Positions 16,968-27,075 of a stretch of 48,395 nt of DNA are shown here, one piece after another. Position numbers and translations under genes: made by a program. The stretch spans positions 1-48,395 of the forward strand of contig JANXWV010000016.1 of the NCBI GenBank assembly GCA_025350965.1. Reading direction: 5' to 3'. Within the stretch, counting starts at the first letter, position 1, and every line of letters begins with the position of its first letter. This stretch comes from Rhizobacter sp. (lineage in GTDB: Bacteria; Pseudomonadota; Gammaproteobacteria; Burkholderiales; Burkholderiaceae_C). A model generated the notes under the pieces. It was not told where the DNA came from, ran no database searches, and saw only the letters and a program-made list of their open reading frames with translations.

Positions 16968-19091
16968 ATGTCTGACGCGCTCATGGCTGACGCCACCCCG
17001 TTGCGGGTCGCGGTCGATGCGCCGCAGCACACCGGGCTCGTCGCGCCGCTCGACTACCTCAGCGCCCGCCCGCTCGCGCCCGGCACCCTGGTACGGGTAC
17101 CGCTCGGCAAACAGTCGGTGCCCGGCGTCGTGTGGGACGGTGATCCGAGCGCTGCGGCCCCGACCGAGCTGCGCGCGGTCGAGCAGGTGCATGACGCTTT
17201 GCCCCCGCTCAGCGCCGACTGGCGCGCCCTGGTCGACTTCGCGGCCGCCTATTACCAGCGCAGCACCGGCGAGATCGCGCTCGCGGTCATGCCGCCCGAG
17301 CTGCGCAAGCTCGGCAACGCGCAGATCGAGAACCGCATCGCCAAGCTTCGGCGTGCGCTTGCAGCAGGGCGCGCGGGAGATGCTGATTCCGCCTCCGGAT
17401 CGCCCAACCCCACTCACGCGCCGGTACTCAGCGCGGAGCAGGCCGCCGCGCTGGCGAAGATCGCAACGCTGGCCCATGCCGCCGCGCCGGGCACGGTGCT
17501 GCTCCACGGTGTCACCGGGAGCGGCAAGACCGAGGTCTACCTGGGCGCTGCCGCAGCCGCGCTGGCAGCGGGCCGCCAAGCGCTGGTGCTGGTGCCCGAG
17601 ATCAACCTCACGCCGCAACTCGAAGCGCGCTTTGCGGAGCGTTTCAAAGGGCGCCACATCGTGTCTCTGCACAGCGGCCTGACGCCCGCGCAGCGCCTGC
17701 GCAGCTGGCTTTGCGCGCACCTGGGGCTGGCCGACTTGGTGCTGGGCACGCGGCTGGCGGTGTTCGCGTCGATGCCGCGGCTCGGGCTGATCGTGGTCGA
17801 CGAGGAGCACGACCCGTCGTACAAGCAGCAGGAAGGCGCCCGCTATTCGGCCCGCGACTTGGCGGTGTGGCGCGGCAAGCGTGAGGGCGCGCTGGTGGTG
17901 CTGGGCTCGGCCACGCCTTCGCTCGAGACCTGGCAGCGTGCCAACACCGGGCACTACGAGCGCCTGAGCCTGCCGGTGCGCATCGGCGGTGGTGCGTTGC
18001 CCACGGTGCGGCTCGTCGACATGAACCAGCAGCCCAAGGGCCGCGGCGTGAACACGGCGCTGTCACCGCCGCTCGTCGCGGCATTGCAGGCACGCGTGGC
18101 GCGCGGCGAGCAGAGCCTGGTGTTCCTGAACCGGCGTGGCTACTCACCGGTGCTGCACTGCGGTGACTGCGGCTGGAAGAGCGGTTGCCCGCACTGCAGC
18201 GCGTGGCGCGTGTTTCACAAGCTCGACCGCACGCTGCGCTGCCACCACTGCGGCTTCACCGAACGCGTGATGCGCGCCTGCCCCGACTGCGGCAACCTCG
18301 ACATCGCCCCGCTCGGCCGAGGCACCGAGCGGCTCGAAGAACAGCTCGCGCAACTGCTGGTCGGCAGTGACGGCCAGCCCGCACGCATCGCCCGGATCGA
18401 CGCCGACAGCACGCGCCTGAAGGGCGCCCTCGAAGCGCAGCTCGGCGCCGTGCACGCGGGCGATGTGGACGTGCTGGTCGGAACGCAGATGGTCGCCAAG
18501 GGGCACGACTTCCGGCGCGTCACCTTGGTCGCGGCGGTGATGCCGGATGCATCGCTCTTCAGCAGCGACTTCCGGGCGCCCGAACGCCTGTTCGCACTGC
18601 TGATGCAGGCCGGCGGCCGGGCCGGGCGTGACGCGCAGCACGCGGAGCGCAGCGAGATGTGGGTGCAGACCTGGCACCCCGCGCATGCGCTCTACCAGGC
18701 GCTGCGCGGGCACGACTTCGAGGCCTTCGCTGCCAGCCAGTTGAAGGAACGCGAGATGGCGGGGCTGCCGCCGTTTTCACACCTGGCCATCCTGCGGGCC
18801 GACGCTGCCACGCCCGAGGCCGCGCGTGCCTTCCTGCAGGCCGCCGCCGAGTTGGCCACAACCTTGCCCGGCGCTGACGCGGTGATGTTCTACCCGCCGG
18901 TGCCGTTGGGCGTGGCGCGGGTGGCCGATGTGGAGCGCATGCAGATGCTGGTCGAGTCGGCATCGCGGGTGGCGCTGCAGCGGCTGCTCGCGCTGTGGCT
19001 GCCTGCGCTGCACGCGCTCCGGCGTGAGCGCAAGGGCGCCGAGGCACGCATCTTGCGCTGGGCCGTCGACGTGGACCCGCTAGCGATTTGA
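16968..19091 (+). CDS. priA: primosomal protein N' (PriA replication restart helicase)
   Basis: 707 residues from ATG 16968. Upstream TTG/GTG and the downstream ATG 16983 are alternatives, since no clear ribosome binding site decides. Order: N-terminal 3'-DNA-binding domain (RVAVDAPQHTG), Walker A GVTGSGKT at about 181-188, Walker B type DEEHD in VVDEEHDPSYKQQEG, motif SATPSLE, zinc domain with paired Cys (LHCGDCGWKSGCPHC; RCHHCGF; RACPDCGN), motif V GTQMVAKGHDF and motif VI region LLMQAGGRAGR. It rebuilds replication forks after stalling. Length is typical. The stop overlaps convergently by 12 bp with the next gene on the minus strand. Confidence 0.95.
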   Translation: MSDALMADATPLRVAVDAPQHTGLVAPLDYLSARPLAPGTLVRVPLGKQSVPGVVWDGDPSAAAPTELRAVEQVHDALPPLSADWRALVDFAAAYYQRSTGEIALAVMPPELRKLGNAQIENRIAKLRRALAAGRAGDADSASGSPNPTHAPVLSAEQAAALAKIATLAHAAAPGTVLLHGVTGSGKTEVYLGAAAAALAAGRQALVLVPEINLTPQLEARFAERFKGRHIVSLHSGLTPAQRLRSWLCAHLGLADLVLGTRLAVFASMPRLGLIVVDEEHDPSYKQQEGARYSARDLAVWRGKREGALVVLGSATPSLETWQRANTGHYERLSLPVRIGGGALPTVRLVDMNQQPKGRGVNTALSPPLVAALQARVARGEQSLVFLNRRGYSPVLHCGDCGWKSGCPHCSAWRVFHKLDRTLRCHHCGFTERVMRACPDCGNLDIAPLGRGTERLEEQLAQLLVGSDGQPARIARIDADSTRLKGALEAQLGAVHAGDVDVLVGTQMVAKGHDFRRVTLVAAVMPDASLFSSDFRAPERLFALLMQAGGRAGRDAQHAERSEMWVQTWHPAHALYQALRGHDFEAFAASQLKEREMAGLPPFSHLAILRADAATPEAARAFLQAAAELATTLPGADAVMFYPPVPLGVARVADVERMQMLVESASRVALQRLLALWLPALHALRRERKGAEARILRWAVDVDPLAI

Positions 19092-19913
19092 GCCGCGTGA
19101 ACCGTGCCCCGATCCGCGCGCGGGGCCGCGCGAAGGCCCGGGGCCGCCACCCGGCCGGCGCGCTGCGGGCCGGCCAGGCGCCGTGCCTTTCGCCAGGCCG
19201 TGCTGCGGCCGGCTCACGTCGGCCAAGAGCAGCACCGCGCGCACCAATTCCTCGACCGCTTCACTCAGGTCGGCGGGCGGCATCAATGTCTCGATCTCGG
19301 CGAGCAGGTCGTCGGCGTCTTCCAGGTCGTCGGGTGCGAGGTGGCGGTAGAGCAGCGCCAGCGGTTCGGTGAGCGACCGGGCGTCGAGCGCCATCAGGCC
19401 ACCGAAGTACTCCTGCGCCGCCGCGAAGCCGGCCACCCAGGGATAGACCGCGTCGATGGCGGGCGGCTCGGGGGTGTCGCCGTCGTCACCCTCCTCGCCG
19501 CGATCGTCGTCGGCCTCATCCGGCTCGGCTGCGTCGTCGGCCGAGCCGTCGTCGAGCTCGAACACCCACGGGTCGAACCACTGGCGCTGGGCGATCGCGG
19601 CGTTCAATTCAGCGTGGCGGCGCAGCGCCATTGCATGCAGCGCCGTCGGGTTGAAGCGTGGCGGCAGCGCGCGGCCGTCGGCGTCGGTGACGTAGGTCAG
19701 CCACTGCGCGGCAGGCACCGCCTTGGGTTGCAGCAGCACGCCGCAAAGGTAGCCGTCGAGCATGCTCACGTCGAGCGGCTCGAGCGGCTGGGGCACCGCG
19801 TCGAGCAGGGCCTGCAACTGGTCGATCTCGGCACTGCTGAACGGCTTTGCTTCGGCCCGCAGCGGGGCGCCAGCGGGCGGCCGGCGCGGCGGCGAGGGGT
19901 TGGGTGCAGACAT
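19080..19913 (-). CDS. YecA/UPF0149 family protein
   Basis: 277 residues from ATG 19913. The UPF0149 domain is recognised by FSSAEIDQLQALLDAV, MLDGYLCGVLLQP (about 45-63), WVAGFAAAQEYF and PLALLYRHLAPDD. A highly acidic insert rich in Asp and Glu lies near 125-155. Family members often end in a zinc-binding SEC-C motif; here the tail is instead a low-complexity run of Gly, Pro, Arg and Ser, coded by very GC-rich DNA (about 19082-19185) that overlaps the end of priA. The tail may be read-through of an intergenic repeat. Function unknown. Confidence 0.85.
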   Translation of the reverse strand: MSAPNPSPPRRPPAGAPLRAEAKPFSSAEIDQLQALLDAVPQPLEPLDVSMLDGYLCGVLLQPKAVPAAQWLTYVTDADGRALPPRFNPTALHAMALRRHAELNAAIAQRQWFDPWVFELDDGSADDAAEPDEADDDRGEEGDDGDTPEPPAIDAVYPWVAGFAAAQEYFGGLMALDARSLTEPLALLYRHLAPDDLEDADDLLAEIETLMPPADLSEAVEELVRAVLLLADVSRPQHGLAKGTAPGRPAARRPGGGPGPSRGPARGSGHGSRGSNR

Positions 19914-20064
19914 GCCGACATTGTCGCGCGGCGCGTCTGGCCAGCTTGTCGTGACGCTTTGGGCGGTGTTGTGGTGCAAAGAGCAACGCATGGCAACGCA
20001 TTCGCGTGCTTCCTTCAAGTTGGGGATGGTGCGGCCCTGGGGCGCCCCATAAACTGATTCAACT

Positions 20065-20229
20065 TGCTGTCACACGAGGCCTGTTCCACAGGTCGCGATG
20101 CAAGGATCGAAACGCCCGTCGAAGAACACAACAGTCGAGAACAGGGCTTCGATCCGCAACCGGTCCCAACGACGTCCTTTTTACGAAGGACTTCCAAGCC
20201 CACCCGCTCACGCAGGTGGGCTTTTTTTT
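20065..20229 (+). ncRNA. candidate structured small RNA or mmsA leader/attenuator
   Basis: Four hairpins follow one another with little spacing and end in a strong terminator. They are 20078-20094 (GGCCUGU/ACAGGUC, loop UCC, one GU pair), 20104-20155 (GGAUCGAA/UUCGAUCC, extended by GCCC/GGGC across a 2-base bulge), 20174-20191 (GUCCUU/AAGGAC) and 20196-20223 (terminator). No coding frame with family similarity covers it. The promoter is unclear, so the 5' end is only a guess. It could be an independent sRNA, or a leader whose terminator controls mmsA, which starts 60 bp downstream. I do not recognise an Rfam class. Confidence 0.45.
20196..20229 (+). terminator. Rho-independent terminator upstream of mmsA
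   Basis: Perfect 9-bp stem AAGCCCACC (20196-20204) / GGTGGGCTT (20215-20223) with a 10-base loop, followed by eight T (20222-20229). It acts on the plus strand only. No protein gene on the plus strand ends just before it, which points to an RNA gene or an attenuator. Confidence 0.9.
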
Positions 20230-20289
20230 GGTCGGTGCGAGGGGCGGTCGAATAGACTGAAAGGCTGCACGAATACGGAGACAAGCACC

Positions 20290-21810
<1,521 letters not shown>

Positions 21811-21820
21811 GGCAGCGCGG

Positions 21821-21860
21821 TCGGTTGAAAAAGGCCTCAAGCTCAGCCCTGTTCAACCGA
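21821..21860 (+). terminator. stem-loop after mmsA (no T run)
   Basis: A perfect 9-bp inverted repeat, TCGGTTGAA (21821-21829) and TTCAACCGA (21852-21860), lies 11 bases after the mmsA stop. There is no T run behind it, so it may stabilise the mRNA end or act in Rho-dependent termination. The rest of the 279-bp gap to the subtilase shows no clear promoter. Confidence 0.4.
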
Positions 21861-22089
21861 TAACGAAAAGCCGGGTCACGGTGTGAAAAACAGCACGCAC
21901 TCAGACCACAAACGATATGTGGAGAAGCACCGGAAGTAAGTCCTGAACACCCCTTTGATCCCGTGCCGCAGCCTGGTTGCCGCGAATAACATTTCGTGAC
22001 AGCAACGGATTTGCAAGCTTTGATCGACGCAAAAGCGCGGTGATCGACCCGCATTCCGAACCTGCTGGCGACTGACAACAGGGGCACGA

Positions 22090-24369
22090 ATGTTCTTCCG
22101 TACACCTTCTTCCACCGCACGTTTCACGGTTCTGGTCGAAGACCAGCTGCCCAAGCGCTTCGCCATCGGGCTGGCCAGCGGCCTGCTGATCGCGGCGCTG
22201 TTCTGGGCCCGCCCTGCGGCTGCCGACACCAACCCGCAGGACAAGGTTGCCGCCGATCTGAAAGCCGCCATCGCGGCCCGCACCACGCCCAACCTCAGCT
22301 GGGCCAAGGACGTGGCGGGCCTGCGCCTCGTGAAGGTGCTGGTGGTCAGCAATTCGTCGGACCCGGATCTGACCGACCTGCGCACCAAGATCGTTGCCGG
22401 CGGCGGCTCGGTCTACATGCGCTACGTGTCGGTTCGCGCCCTGTCGGTTCTGATGCCGGCGTACCGCGTGGCCGAGATCGCGCAGCGCAGCGATGTGCAG
22501 GGCATCTCGCCGAACCGGTTGACCGCGCGCACGGTGAGCCACCTCGAGCTGGCCACCGGCATCTCGAACGTGCGCGACTACAACGGCAGCAGCAAGAACT
22601 ACAAGGGGCTCGACGGCACCGGCGTCGGCATCGCCGTGCTCGACTCGGGCGTGGCCTGGAACCATCAAGGCATGGGCGCACCCGCGCTGCTGTCGACGAC
22701 GCGGGTCAAGCGCGCAGTCGATTTCCAGAAGGTCGGTGACGCCGTCTCGGTCGGCGTGAAGGATTGGACTGCCGGCATCGATGTGTCCGCATCGCTCTAC
22801 CCGGGCAGCCCGACGCTGGCGCGCTTCGAGAGCACGATCAAGTCCGACGGCGTCTTCCTGTCAGACCCCTACGGCCACGGCAGCCACGTGGCCGCCGTGG
22901 CGGCGGGCCGGGGCACCTACCGCAGCCCCGACACCACCGGCGCTGCGCCGAACGCCAACGTCTACGACGTGCGCGTGCTCGACGAGCGCGGCTTCGGGCA
23001 GTTGAGCGACGTGCTCGCCGGTATCGACTGGGTCATCTACCACGCGAAGGAATACAACATCCGCGTGATGAACCTGAGCCTGGCGGCGGACTCGACCGAA
23101 ACCTACCTGACCGACCCGCTGTGCCAGGCCGCGCGCAGTGCGGTGGCTGCCGGTATCACGGTGGTGGCGGCGGCCGGCAACTTCGGCCTCAACGCGGCCG
23201 GAGCCGAGAGCTACGGCACGATCAGCGCGCCGGGCAACGACCCATCGGTGATCACCGTCGGCTCGGCCAACAGCCGCGGCACGGCCGGCCGCACCGACGA
23301 CACCGTCAACCACTTCAGCTCGCGCGGGCCGACGCGTGGCAGCTACATCGACCTTGCCGGCGCGAAGCACTTCGACGGCCTGCTCAAGCCCGACCTCGTG
23401 GCGCCGGGCAACCGCATCGCCGGGGCCCTGGCGACCGACGTGACCGGCAGCCTGCCGTCGTGGAACTTCCTGGCCTCGACCTACCCGTCGCTGGCCAGCT
23501 CGCTCGGCGACAAGCTGCAGATGCCGAACCAGACGCTGATGCGCCTGTCCGGCACCTCCATCGCCGCGCCCGTGGTCGCCGGTTCGGTGGCGCTGATGCT
23601 GCAGGCCAACCCGGGCCTCACGCCACCGCTCGTCAAGGCCATCCTGCAGTACACCGCCCAGCCGCTGGCCGGGGCCAACCTGCTGCAGCAAGGCGCGGGC
23701 TTGCTGAATGTGGACGGCGCGGTGCAACTGGCCAAGGCCTTGCGCACCGATGTGGCCGCAGCCGTCAACGCCGGCAGCATCAGCGCAGGCGCCACGCTGC
23801 TGGCCAGCGGCAAGACCATGCCGGCGCCGAGCTCGGTGATCAATGGCGAAACAGTGAACTGGAGCCGCTTCATCATGGCCGGTGGCAACCAGCTGCTCGG
23901 CGGCACGGTGCTCTTCACGCAGTTCCAGCCGATCTACGACCCGCGCCTGGTATGGGTGGGCCGCAGCGCGCGCCGCAGCACGGTCACCTACTGGCCCGGT
24001 TCGGGCTCGGTGTCGGCCAACACTTACCCGAAATCCATCGTCGAGGCGAACGCACCGAACCAGCGCTTCCTGACAGCGGGGGTGATGTCGGCAACGGCGC
24101 TGTCGGGTGCCACCTCGCTCGCCGGCCGCACCGGTGCCTTCCTGCCGAGCGCCACGCTCGCCAGCTGGGTGGCTGCGGGCAGTGGCATCACGCTGTCGCA
24201 AGGCATCGTTCTCAGCGAGGGTTTGGTCCTCAGCGAAGGCTTGGTGCTCAGCGAAGGTCTCGTGTTGAGCGAAGGCCTGGTGCTGAGTGAAGGCCTGGTT
24301 CTCAGCGAAGGCCTGGTGCTCAGCGAGGGCCTCGTCCTCAGCGAAACAAGCCTGCTCGGCGAGCCCTGA
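22090..24369 (+). CDS. secreted S8 family serine peptidase (subtilase) with hexapeptide repeat tail
   Basis: 759 residues. A signal peptide is likely (FAIGLASGLLIAALFWARPAAA, about 25-46), then a propeptide-like region (VKVLVVSNSSDPDLTDLR). The catalytic triad is intact: Asp185 (GIAVLDSG), His263 (GHGSHVAAVAAG) and Ser490 (LSGTSIAAPVVAG), with VVAAAGNFG carrying the oxyanion Asn. After about 560 a non-catalytic region follows. The last 62 residues are nine tandem hexapeptides, GITLSQ, GIVLSE and seven GLVLSE (nucleotides 24184-24345), ending TSLLGEP. No sortase motif or autotransporter barrel is visible. Likely exported by Sec; the repeat could mediate surface retention or assembly (inference). 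The next gene starts 19 bp downstream. Confidence 0.92.
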   Translation: MFFRTPSSTARFTVLVEDQLPKRFAIGLASGLLIAALFWARPAAADTNPQDKVAADLKAAIAARTTPNLSWAKDVAGLRLVKVLVVSNSSDPDLTDLRTKIVAGGGSVYMRYVSVRALSVLMPAYRVAEIAQRSDVQGISPNRLTARTVSHLELATGISNVRDYNGSSKNYKGLDGTGVGIAVLDSGVAWNHQGMGAPALLSTTRVKRAVDFQKVGDAVSVGVKDWTAGIDVSASLYPGSPTLARFESTIKSDGVFLSDPYGHGSHVAAVAAGRGTYRSPDTTGAAPNANVYDVRVLDERGFGQLSDVLAGIDWVIYHAKEYNIRVMNLSLAADSTETYLTDPLCQAARSAVAAGITVVAAAGNFGLNAAGAESYGTISAPGNDPSVITVGSANSRGTAGRTDDTVNHFSSRGPTRGSYIDLAGAKHFDGLLKPDLVAPGNRIAGALATDVTGSLPSWNFLASTYPSLASSLGDKLQMPNQTLMRLSGTSIAAPVVAGSVALMLQANPGLTPPLVKAILQYTAQPLAGANLLQQGAGLLNVDGAVQLAKALRTDVAAAVNAGSISAGATLLASGKTMPAPSSVINGETVNWSRFIMAGGNQLLGGTVLFTQFQPIYDPRLVWVGRSARRSTVTYWPGSGSVSANTYPKSIVEANAPNQRFLTAGVMSATALSGATSLAGRTGAFLPSATLASWVAAGSGITLSQGIVLSEGLVLSEGLVLSEGLVLSEGLVLSEGLVLSEGLVLSEGLVLSETSLLGEP
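24184..24345 (+). repeat. nine 18-bp coding repeats (GLVLSE hexapeptide)
   Basis: Nine in-frame 18-base units code for the sequence G-[IL]-[TV]-L-S-[QE]. Codons differ freely between units (GGT/GGC, TTG/CTC/CTG, GTC/GTG/GTT, GAA/GAG), yet seven units are identical in protein. This indicates selection on the peptide rather than a recent slippage expansion. Confidence 0.95.
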
Positions 24370-24388
24370 CACCCCACCGGGACACGCC

Positions 24389-27004
24389 ATGAACTCTGCT
24401 GCCCAACCTGTTGTGCCCGCGCTCGCTGCTGCCCCGTGGCAGCGCCTGCATGCCGCGCTGATGCCTGACTACAACCGCCAGGCCACGGCCTACTGGTGGG
24501 CTGTGGTGCTGCTCGGCACGGCCGTGGTCGGGTACTCGGCGGTGGCGGTGTCGGGCCTGCCGCGGGCCGCGCAATGGCAAGTCGGCGTGGGCATGCTCGT
24601 TGCCATGCTTGCCGGTTTCGTGCCGGTGCGAATTCCGCGCTCGACCAGCTCGTTTGCTGCCGGCGAGATCTTCATCTTCCTGCTGTTGCTGCTGCACGGC
24701 CCTGCCGCAGCAGCGCTGGCCGCAGCCGGCGAAGGGCTGGTGGGCTCATGGCGCACCTCCAGGCGCTGGACCAGCCGCATCGTCAGCCCGGCGATGGCCG
24801 CGGTGGCGATGTTCACGACCGGCTCGTTGTTCCAGTGGACGATGGGCGAGCTCGGCGCCATCGGCTGGACCAACGCCGGCCTGACCATCGTCAGCGCGAT
24901 GCTCTGCGCGCTCTTCTACTTCGTCTGCAACACCTTGCTCGTGACGACCGTGATGCGCCTCAAGCGCAACGAGCGCTTTCGCCTTGCCGACACCTTCGGC
25001 GTGGTCGGCTGGGTGGGCATTGCCTATGCCGGCAGTGCCGCCGTGGCCGGCCTGCTGTTCCTCACGTTCCAGCAGTCTGGCATCGGCGTGCTGATGGCCG
25101 TGGTGCCGATCATCGTGATGATGCTGGCCACGCTGCACTACTTCTTCCGCCAGCAAGAGGCCGACGAAGCGGTGCGCCAGACAGCCGCCGCCGCAGTCGA
25201 ACGCGAGGCCGAGGCCACGCGCCGCGAAGCCGCCTCGGCCGAGCGCCATGTGCAGGAGTTGCAGGCCAGCGAACTGCGCTTTCACAGTGCCTTCACCCAT
25301 GCGTCCATCGGCATGGCGCTGCTCTCGTTCGAGGGCCAGATCCTGCAGGCCAACGATGCGATGGGCCAACTGCTGGGTGTCGATGAAGCCGAACTCGGCC
25401 AGCACAGCTTCGAGCGTTTCGTGTGCGCTCCCGACCTGGCGCGCCTGCAAGAGCAATTCGCGCTCGTCGGTGCGCGTGCGCTCGAAGACTTCACGCTCGA
25501 GCTGCGCTGCCTGCACCGCAGCGGCCGCCAGTTGTGGGTGGCTGCGCACGGCAGCTTCTTCTCGGAGCCGGGCGCCACGGAGCCGTGCCTGATCCTCCAG
25601 GCGCACGACATCACGGCCCGGCGCGAGGCCGAGGCCGGGTTGCACCACCTGGCGTTTCACGACAGCCTGACCGACCTGCCGAACCGGCGCCGCTTCAACG
25701 AGCACCTGGCCGAAGCCTTGCAACGCAGCCGGGCGCAGCCGCAGTTCCAGTTCGCGGTGATGTTCCTCGACTTCGACCGCTTCAAGCTCATCAACGACAG
25801 CCTTGGCCACAGCGCCGGCGACGAGTTCCTGGTTCAGGTCTCGCTGCGCCTGCGCGAGCACATGCGGCCCGGCGATATCGTGGCGCGCCTGGGTGGTGAC
25901 GAGTTCGCCATCCTCGCGCAAGACATCGTTCAGCCGGAGCTCGTGCACACGCTCGCCGACCGCCTGCTCGGCACGCTGCGCCACCCGATCATCGTGGCCG
26001 GCAACGAGCTCACCACCAGCGCCAGCATCGGCATCACGTTGAGCAGCGTGGGCTACACCCACCCCGACGAACTGCTGCGCGACGCAGACACCGCCATGTA
26101 CAAGGCGAAGGCCGCCGGCAAGGCCCGCTACACGCTGTTCGACGTGGGCCTGCACGCCGAAGTGGCCCGCCGCATGCGGCTCGAAGGTGACCTGCGCCGC
26201 GCCATCGACGCGGGCCAGTTGACGGTGGCCTACCAGCCTCTGTTCAAGCTCAGCAGTGGCAGCGTCGCCGGCTTCGAGGCGCTGTGCCGATGGATGCATC
26301 CGGAGTTCGGGGCCGTCGGCCCGGACGTGTTCATCCCGATTGCCGAAGAGACCGGCCTCATCCTGCAGATCACCGACTTCGTGTTGCACAGCGCCTGCCA
26401 CGAGCTGGCACGCTGGCAGCACAGCGACGCAGCCCTCGGCGAGCTGAGCATGCACGTCAACGTGTCGGGCAAGGACATCGCCAACCCGGGTTTCGTGGCC
26501 CGTGTGACGCATGCGCTGGTCGAGGCAAGGCTGGCGCCGCAGCAACTCGTGCTCGAGCTGACCGAGAACATCCTGATGGAGCGCATTGAAGCGGCGTTGC
26601 CGCTGTTGACCGAGCTGCGCAAGCTCGGCGTGGGCCTGAGCGTGGACGACTTCGGCACGGGCTATTCATCCCTCAGCCACCTGTCGAGCCTGCCGATCGA
26701 CAGCCTCAAGGTCGACCGCTCTTTCGTGCGCGACCTGCAGGCTGGCACGAACGAATCGACCGTGGTGCGTGCCATCGTGCACCTGGGCAACTCGCTCGGC
26801 AAGTCGGTGATCGCCGAAGGCATCGAGACGCGCGGGCAGTTCGCGCAGCTGCACGAGATGGGCTGCGAATTCGGCCAAGGTTTCCACCTGTCCCGGCCGC
26901 TCGCGCCACCGGCAGTCGACGCCCTGCTCGAGCGCATCAAGGTCCGCTCGGCGGCGCTGCCGATGGCGGATGTGCGGCTCGAAGGCGCGGCCTGGTTCCA
27001 CTGA
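24389..27004 (+). CDS. membrane-bound GGDEF-EAL cyclic-di-GMP protein with PAS sensor
   Basis: 871 residues from ATG 24389. About seven hydrophobic segments span residues 30-265 (a MASE-type integral membrane sensor), followed by a charged coiled coil (EADEAVRQTAAAAVEREAEATRR), a PAS domain (ELRFHSAFTHASIGMALL), GGDEF at 502-506 (RLGGDEFAIL) and EAL at 630-632 (GFEALCRW). The EAL catalytic set ELTENILME, VDDFGTGYSSL and IAEGIETRGQF is complete. Both cyclase and phosphodiesterase activity are therefore possible. The signal sensed is unknown. It probably shares a transcript with the subtilase (19-bp gap), which would tie protease output to c-di-GMP signalling (inference). Confidence 0.94.
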   Translation: MNSAAQPVVPALAAAPWQRLHAALMPDYNRQATAYWWAVVLLGTAVVGYSAVAVSGLPRAAQWQVGVGMLVAMLAGFVPVRIPRSTSSFAAGEIFIFLLLLLHGPAAAALAAAGEGLVGSWRTSRRWTSRIVSPAMAAVAMFTTGSLFQWTMGELGAIGWTNAGLTIVSAMLCALFYFVCNTLLVTTVMRLKRNERFRLADTFGVVGWVGIAYAGSAAVAGLLFLTFQQSGIGVLMAVVPIIVMMLATLHYFFRQQEADEAVRQTAAAAVEREAEATRREAASAERHVQELQASELRFHSAFTHASIGMALLSFEGQILQANDAMGQLLGVDEAELGQHSFERFVCAPDLARLQEQFALVGARALEDFTLELRCLHRSGRQLWVAAHGSFFSEPGATEPCLILQAHDITARREAEAGLHHLAFHDSLTDLPNRRRFNEHLAEALQRSRAQPQFQFAVMFLDFDRFKLINDSLGHSAGDEFLVQVSLRLREHMRPGDIVARLGGDEFAILAQDIVQPELVHTLADRLLGTLRHPIIVAGNELTTSASIGITLSSVGYTHPDELLRDADTAMYKAKAAGKARYTLFDVGLHAEVARRMRLEGDLRRAIDAGQLTVAYQPLFKLSSGSVAGFEALCRWMHPEFGAVGPDVFIPIAEETGLILQITDFVLHSACHELARWQHSDAALGELSMHVNVSGKDIANPGFVARVTHALVEARLAPQQLVLELTENILMERIEAALPLLTELRKLGVGLSVDDFGTGYSSLSHLSSLPIDSLKVDRSFVRDLQAGTNESTVVRAIVHLGNSLGKSVIAEGIETRGQFAQLHEMGCEFGQGFHLSRPLAPPAVDALLERIKVRSAALPMADVRLEGAAWFH

Positions 27005-27075
27005 CACCGGCCTGATCCCGCGCAACGAAGCGGTGAGCATCCTCGGTACGGTTGAACCTGTCGAGGCGGTCCGCC

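Noticed and set aside
20104-20175. Possible tRNA, suggested by TTCGATCC
   Set aside because: No 7-bp acceptor stem, anticodon arm or T-arm geometry fits around it; the bases pair instead with GGATCGAA upstream.
20098-20289. N-terminal extension of mmsA
   Set aside because: The frame runs through the terminator and hairpins; family similarity begins at 20290, where a ribosome binding site is present.
24184-24345. CRISPR-like or satellite repeat
   Set aside because: Units are contiguous, in frame, without spacers, and differ by synonymous changes; it is a protein repeat.
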